NCBI GenBank assembly: GCA_021107915.1
Contig: JAIORY010000304.1
Location: 1-32,055, forward strand
DNA from: Bacteroidales bacterium
GTDB lineage: Bacteria; Bacteroidota; Bacteroidia; Bacteroidales; JAIORY01
Length of the DNA stretch: 32,055 nucleotides
Direction of reading: 5' to 3'
Part shown: piece after piece, positions 27,135-32,055 of the stretch
Position numbering within the stretch: position 1 is the first letter of the stretch
Layout of the letters: each line of letters starts with the position of its first letter
Made by a program: the position numbers and the translations under genes
The notes under the pieces: model-generated
What the model was told of the DNA's origin: nothing
What the model saw: the letters and a program-made list of their open reading frames with translations, nothing else
The model's database searches: none

Positions 27135-29753
27135 CTAATAATCCCTGAAATCTTTCTTTTTCTCAAGTTTTAGGTCTTGAAGAATTGATGATTTCACGTT
27201 AAGTGTAAAATTCCAACTTTTTCTTGGCCCCATTGGAATCCAGTTAAAACTCATTTGCCAGCAGTGAAGATCACGGTGAATATTCAGAGAAGTATAAGAT
27301 AGTTCTTTACTTTCAAAATCATAACCTGATCTAAAAGCAAGTTTCCATTTGGGTGTAATACTTATATCACCACTAAAACCAAGTGTTTGAACGAGATCGT
27401 CTTCAGAGGTTTTTATATTGTTGATATATTTGTTGGTGTTTGTATATCGCAAGTTATAATTAATATTTAAACTCCATGGAATATTCCAGTCAATGTATTG
27501 ATCTAAATTTTCGTTAATATCTGCAAGTTCCTGTTCAGTACCTTTATCAGATTTACGACTTTTTTTTAGTTTTTCGGAATTCAAACTATATGAAAGCCCC
27601 AGATTCCATGTTGTATTGTCAAGACGCAAAAGTTTTTTATTAACATCCCACTCAAATTGATTTAGATTTCCGGTTCCGGCAGAATCCAAAACATAAGGAT
27701 CCCAACTGCTGGAATAAGTTATATTTAATTTATCGAAAAGTTTTGTTCTTCCGCTCATTCTTATTTTCGACCAGTTTAATGAGTCTCTTGCAAGATCGTA
27801 AGAACCCGAGATTGTAAAATTTTCTATCAGTTTGACCTTTTTCATTCCCGTAATAGTATCCTTTTTTGATGGTACTTTTATTTCAAGATTATTACTTAAA
27901 CTAAAGTTTATACTTCCAGATTTATCACCCGGAGGTGTACCATAAATCCCGGTTTCAAACTTTGAATAATCCACTTCATTTCCTTCACCATCAACATAGG
28001 AATCGTAATAACCCCAATTATCCGCTCCAAAATCAGGAGTGTATGAAAAGCCAACACTTGGAGTAAAAACATGCCGTATTGCTCTAATAGGTCCTTTTTT
28101 AAAGGCAAGCATACCGTATATTTTTGTGCTTATTGATGAACTTAATCTAAAATCAAGAACATTATTAAATCCTGAAATAGTATCTACCATTTCCTGTCCG
28201 ATATAATAAGTTGTATCAGTTGTCCAGACTGTATCATTATCCCAGTATTTTTTTGTTTTTTCAAAATACATTCTGTCAGTAATATTAACAGAATTAGTCA
28301 TTGTAAAATATTTTAAAATTTTAATTGAACTACTAATTGGGATTGAATGTTTGATGCCATTCTGAAATTTCGATAAAGTACTCGGTTCAAAAAGCAGAGA
28401 GTCTTCAACAGAGATTGTATTTCTTGTATTCATCGAATAGTTAACGCTGATGTTATCATACCATTTCAGTTGCCCGACTTTTGAGCTGTTGCGAAGCGGA
28501 TAAAATCTGTTAACTGACAAACTCACTTCCGGTAAAGTAAGACTCACCATTTTTGTTTGTGTGTTTTGGCTGTGACTTGCATTTGCTGTAAGAAAGACTT
28601 TTCCGTTCCAGTTTGTCTGGTAAGCTACACTCGACTGAAATGTATTTGACAAAAATTGCTCGGTTGTGGTGGGATTAAACCGGTTAAATTTATTACTTAC
28701 GATATTTACATTTGCAGAGAATTTGCTGTTTGGTCTTGCTTTTGGATCCTGACTATGTATCCATCGGATTGAAAAATCATTACTTTTCTGATAATCTGCT
28801 GATCCTTCCTGCCCCACAATATTTGTAGCGTATCCCAGATTAAACGAGCCATTATATTTATATCTTTTCCGGTAGCGTAAATTAGGTTTTATAGCCCAGC
28901 TTCCACGTGTATAAATATCTCCTGTAAGCTTTAAATCAAGATAATCATTTAAAGCCCAATAATATCCTCCGTTTTCAAAATAAAATCCTCTGCTTGCCGA
29001 CTCACCATAAGTTGGTATTACAATACCCGAACGTTGACCTGATTTGTTTGGGAATAAACCAAAAGGAATAAATAGGGGAGTAGGAACACCTTCAATAACA
29101 AGATATGCCGGACCGGTAATTATTTTTTTACCGGGAATGAATTTTGACTTATTGTATTTAAATTCAAAATGCGGATGGTCTTCACGGTTACAGGTAGTGT
29201 ATGATCCTGATTTTACATTTATTTCACCGGTTCCCATTTTTTTGATTATTTCACCATGAATATATCCTTCGCCATCCTGCGTAAAAACATGCTTTATCAA
29301 TCCTTTTTCGGTTTCATAGTTATAATGCATTTCTTTTGATTTATAAATCTGATCCTCCTCAGTAAATACCGGAGAACCAATTATTTTGTCATTTGAATCG
29401 GGAACACCAATGGCAAAAACCAAACTTCTATCAAAATCAATATCAATATAATTTGCCTGAAGGTCTATTTTTTCATAATTGATTTCTCCTTCATTAAATA
29501 AATAAACTTTGTGTTCAACAACATTAAAACGGATAGAGTCTATAGCAGAACATTCAATTTTTGATTTTAAGCCTTTTACTTTTGTTTTCTTTTCAGATGT
29601 GTCAATAGTAAGAGTGTCGGCATGAAATAATAAACTGTCGGGAACGTTGTTTTTAAGGGTGTCTTGAGAAAAAACAATAGTCCGCAATGTTACAAACAAC
29701 AAAATCAGTATTGTTGTTTTTAAAGAATAGCTTGTTAATAATTTGATTGACAA
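27135..29753 (-). CDS. lptD: LPS-assembly protein LptD (OstA-like N-terminal domain plus beta-barrel)
   Basis: LQANYIDIDFDRSLVFAIGVPDS...EMHYNYETEKGLIKHVFTQDGEGYIHGE; YLVIEGVPTPLFIPFGLFPNKSGQRSGIVIPTYGES; long beta-barrel C-terminus. Confidence 0.9.
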   Translation of the reverse strand: MSIKLLTSYSLKTTILILLFVTLRTIVFSQDTLKNNVPDSLLFHADTLTIDTSEKKTKVKGLKSKIECSAIDSIRFNVVEHKVYLFNEGEINYEKIDLQANYIDIDFDRSLVFAIGVPDSNDKIIGSPVFTEEDQIYKSKEMHYNYETEKGLIKHVFTQDGEGYIHGEIIKKMGTGEINVKSGSYTTCNREDHPHFEFKYNKSKFIPGKKIITGPAYLVIEGVPTPLFIPFGLFPNKSGQRSGIVIPTYGESASRGFYFENGGYYWALNDYLDLKLTGDIYTRGSWAIKPNLRYRKRYKYNGSFNLGYATNIVGQEGSADYQKSNDFSIRWIHSQDPKARPNSKFSANVNIVSNKFNRFNPTTTEQFLSNTFQSSVAYQTNWNGKVFLTANASHSQNTQTKMVSLTLPEVSLSVNRFYPLRNSSKVGQLKWYDNISVNYSMNTRNTISVEDSLLFEPSTLSKFQNGIKHSIPISSSIKILKYFTMTNSVNITDRMYFEKTKKYWDNDTVWTTDTTYYIGQEMVDTISGFNNVLDFRLSSSISTKIYGMLAFKKGPIRAIRHVFTPSVGFSYTPDFGADNWGYYDSYVDGEGNEVDYSKFETGIYGTPPGDKSGSINFSLSNNLEIKVPSKKDTITGMKKVKLIENFTISGSYDLARDSLNWSKIRMSGRTKLFDKLNITYSSSWDPYVLDSAGTGNLNQFEWDVNKKLLRLDNTTWNLGLSYSLNSEKLKKSRKSDKGTEQELADINENLDQYIDWNIPWSLNINYNLRYTNTNKYINNIKTSEDDLVQTLGFSGDISITPKWKLAFRSGYDFESKELSYTSLNIHRDLHCWQMSFNWIPMGPRKSWNFTLNVKSSILQDLKLEKKKDFRDY

Positions 29754-29863
29754 TTTATACTTAAGTTATTTTTAATGTTAATTTTGTATGAATATTTACT
29801 AATATCAAAAAGATATTTTTGTTTTTATTCATACTTCAAAGCTATAAAAATTAAGCATTATTG

Positions 29864-31012
29864 ATGAAACGATTTATTATTTATTTTGGTATAATAATTA
29901 TTGTCCTGTTTTGTCAGTCGTCAACTTTTTCACAAAATATAAAAATTGATAAGGTTGTTATTGATGCAGGACATGGGGGACGCGATCCGGGAGCATCCGG
30001 AAAAAATTGTCATGAAAAAGATATTGCTTTAAAAATTGCTTTAAAAACCGGACATTATATTGAAAAAAATTTGCCTGATGTTAAAGTGATCTATACACGT
30101 AAAACTGATAAATTTGTTAAGTTAAGTCGAAGAGCTCAAATTGCTAATGAAAATAATGCAGATCTTTTTATTTCAATACATTGTAATGCAAATAATTCAT
30201 CCAAAATATATGGTACCGAAACGTACATTATGGGAAATCATAAAAGTGCTGCAAACCTTGAAGTTGCAAAAAAAGAAAATGCTGCAATTTTAAATGAAGA
30301 GGATTCTTTAGATGATTATGAGGGCTTTGATCCAAATTCTACTGAAGCATATATTATGTTCTCTCTTTTTCAGAGTGAGTATCAGGAACAGAGTCGAAAC
30401 ATTGCCCATAAAGTTCAAAAACAGTTTAAAGAAAGAGTTGGTTTAAAGGATAGAAGCGTTTTGCAAGCAGGATTCTGGGTGTTATTTAAAACAGCTATGC
30501 CGGGAATATTAATCGAAACAGGATATCTTTCAAATCCTAAGGATGAAAAATATCTTAATTCAGACAAGGGACAGACTTATATTGCATCTGCAATCTACAG
30601 GGCATTTAAAGAGTATAAACATGAAATGGAACAATTTGCACATCCCGAAAACGGATCTGTAAATTATGAATACCATGAAATTGTTGCCGATCAGGAAAAT
30701 ATTCAAAAAAAAGATACTACCAATAATAAAAATAGCGTTATACAAAACAGAATTGTTTTTAAAGTTCAGTTTGCTACTTCTGCAAAAAAACTTAAAACCG
30801 GTTCTCCTGAATTTAAAGGAATGAAAAACGTTGAGAGCTATTTTCATAAAGGACTTTATAAATATACTGTTGGTAATAAAAGTTCCATTGATGAAGCAAA
30901 TCAATTAAAAAAGACGATACAAAAGAATGGTTTTAGAAAAGCTTTTGTTATTGCTTTTCTTAATGATAAAAGAATAACACTTAAAAAAGCCAGGAAATTG
31001 ATCAATAATTAA
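29864..31012 (+). CDS. N-acetylmuramoyl-L-alanine amidase (Amidase_3)
   Basis: VVIDAGHGGRDPGASGKNCHEKDIALKIALKTG; LFISIHCNAN; PGILIETGYLSNPKDEKYL. The ORF-track start is TTG at 29861; ATG at 29864 is preferred. Confidence 0.93.
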   Translation: MKRFIIYFGIIIIVLFCQSSTFSQNIKIDKVVIDAGHGGRDPGASGKNCHEKDIALKIALKTGHYIEKNLPDVKVIYTRKTDKFVKLSRRAQIANENNADLFISIHCNANNSSKIYGTETYIMGNHKSAANLEVAKKENAAILNEEDSLDDYEGFDPNSTEAYIMFSLFQSEYQEQSRNIAHKVQKQFKERVGLKDRSVLQAGFWVLFKTAMPGILIETGYLSNPKDEKYLNSDKGQTYIASAIYRAFKEYKHEMEQFAHPENGSVNYEYHEIVADQENIQKKDTTNNKNSVIQNRIVFKVQFATSAKKLKTGSPEFKGMKNVESYFHKGLYKYTVGNKSSIDEANQLKKTIQKNGFRKAFVIAFLNDKRITLKKARKLINN

Positions 31013-31026
31013 ACACACAAAATAGA

Positions 31027-31045
31027 TAATCTGTGAATCTGTGGC
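31027..31045. repeat. Solo arm TAATCTGTGAATCTGTGGC of the CCACAGATT repeat family
   Basis: Identical 19-mer to 9736..9754. Confidence 0.85.
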
Positions 31046-31077
31046 TATTTTTTATACTAAATAGCACCAAAATTGAT

Positions 31078-31085
31078 TATCTTTG
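31078..31085 (+). promoter_or_regulatory. Putative -7 element TATCTTTG upstream of the MlaD-family gene
   Basis: TAnnTTTG match overlapping the TTG start proposed by the ORF track (31083), which argues against that start codon. Confidence 0.4.
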
Positions 31086-31103
31086 TTAAAAAAAATTTGC
31101 ATT

Positions 31104-31994
31104 GTGAAAATACGTAAAGAATATTTTGTCGGCTTAGTTTTTATTGCGGCTATTGCTCTTTTTATCTGGGGATTTAATTTCCTAAAGGGACGAAATGTGT
31201 TTAACAAGGAAAAAATCCTTTATGGAATATATGATGAAGTAAGCGGGCTAACAAAATCTAATCCGGTTTCAATTCGCGGCTTACAAGTTGGGCAAGTGAA
31301 AAATATTTATTTTGAACAAAGCATGTCGGGAAAACTCATTGTTGTTCTATCTATTAATAATGATTTTCCAATTCCTATAAACTCAGTTGCAGAAATTTAC
31401 AGTTCTAATTTGATGGGATCAAAGGCTGTGAAAATAATACCCGGTAACTCTGATGTTATTGCCCAAAATAGTGATACTCTTCAAACTAATATTGAAGGTA
31501 GCTTGAAAGATGCCGTAAATAAACAGGTGCAACCTATTAAATTGAAAGCAGAAAATCTTATTGAATCAATAGACTCAATTGTAGTTGTGTTTCAGACAAT
31601 CTTTAACGAAAATGCAAGAGAGAATCTAAAACATAGTTTTGAGAATATTAAAAACACACTTGGTAATCTTGAACATACTACTTCTACTATTGATACATTT
31701 GTTGTTGTTGAACAAGTTCGGTTGGCAGAAGCAATTTCAAATCTTGAGAAAATCACTAATAATCTTGACAAAAACAAAGATAATATCACTAATATCCTCG
31801 CTAATTTTTCTGCAATAAGTGATTCGTTATCAAAAGCTGATATTCCTACAACTGTTATTAATGCGAATAAATCAATAGAAAAGTTGTTTAGTATTCTTGA
31901 TAAAATTGATAGTGGAGAAGGCTCAACAGGATTATTAGTTAATAGCGACAGTCTTTATATTCATCTTAAATTTATTGTTGGAAGATATGCGTGA
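31104..31994 (+). CDS. MlaD/MCE-domain protein; 3' end appears frameshifted
   Basis: MKIRKEYFVGLVFIAAIALFIWGFNFLKGRNVF...YDEVSGLTKSNPVSIRGLQVGQVKNIYF, MCE domain; likely GTG start at 31104. In-frame end ...LYIHLKFIVGRYA*, while the +1 frame gives LLLEDMRENPKRYVKFSIF*. Confidence 0.85.
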   Translation: MKIRKEYFVGLVFIAAIALFIWGFNFLKGRNVFNKEKILYGIYDEVSGLTKSNPVSIRGLQVGQVKNIYFEQSMSGKLIVVLSINNDFPIPINSVAEIYSSNLMGSKAVKIIPGNSDVIAQNSDTLQTNIEGSLKDAVNKQVQPIKLKAENLIESIDSIVVVFQTIFNENARENLKHSFENIKNTLGNLEHTTSTIDTFVVVEQVRLAEAISNLEKITNNLDKNKDNITNILANFSAISDSLSKADIPTTVINANKSIEKLFSILDKIDSGEGSTGLLVNSDSLYIHLKFIVGRYA

Positions 31995-32055
31995 GAACCC
32001 GAAAAGGTATGTTAAGTTTTCGATTTTTTAGAAAAGCGATTCGAGTTTAAAGTTT

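Noticed and set aside
31083-31103. TTG start for the MlaD-family gene
   Set aside because: It lies within a TATCTTTG promoter-like box; GTG at 31104 gives the expected MKIRKE N-terminus.

Overview
AT-rich window with typical Bacteroidota (Bacteroidetes) features: T9SS C-terminal sorting domains, LptD, S46 dipeptidyl peptidase, two-subunit methylmalonyl-CoA mutase, and TAnnTTTG-type promoter boxes. From left to right it holds a co-directional run of secreted proteins (a truncated T9SS cargo protein, two tandem SMP-30/NHL-like beta-propellers, an esterase with TPRs, a DUF418 membrane protein), adenine deaminase, an ArsR-type regulator, an Ig-like lipoprotein, a polysaccharide deacetylase, gpmI, a PPP phosphatase, a small lipoprotein, a beta-propeller/transglutaminase fusion, the two methylmalonyl-CoA mutase subunits, a RelE/ParE-type toxin-antitoxin pair, a GH18-CUB-T9SS protein, a nitroreductase, an S46 peptidase (DPP11-like), RidA divergent from an ornithine cyclodeaminase-family protein, and LptD divergent from an amidase and an MCE/MlaD protein. 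The gene content is mostly ordinary chromosome. I saw no CRISPR, rRNA, tRNA, prophage, transposase or recognisable defence operon beyond the TA pair. The most unusual signal is intergenic: several distinct families of short, mostly inverted repeats. These include a ~100-125 bp element with TATACTAAT/ATTAGTATA ends, found twice in the same orientation just upstream of start codons; a 41-bp perfect direct repeat bracketing the nitroreductase gene; and repeat words that seem to have entered coding sequence. The 3' end of the MlaD gene also looks frameshifted.
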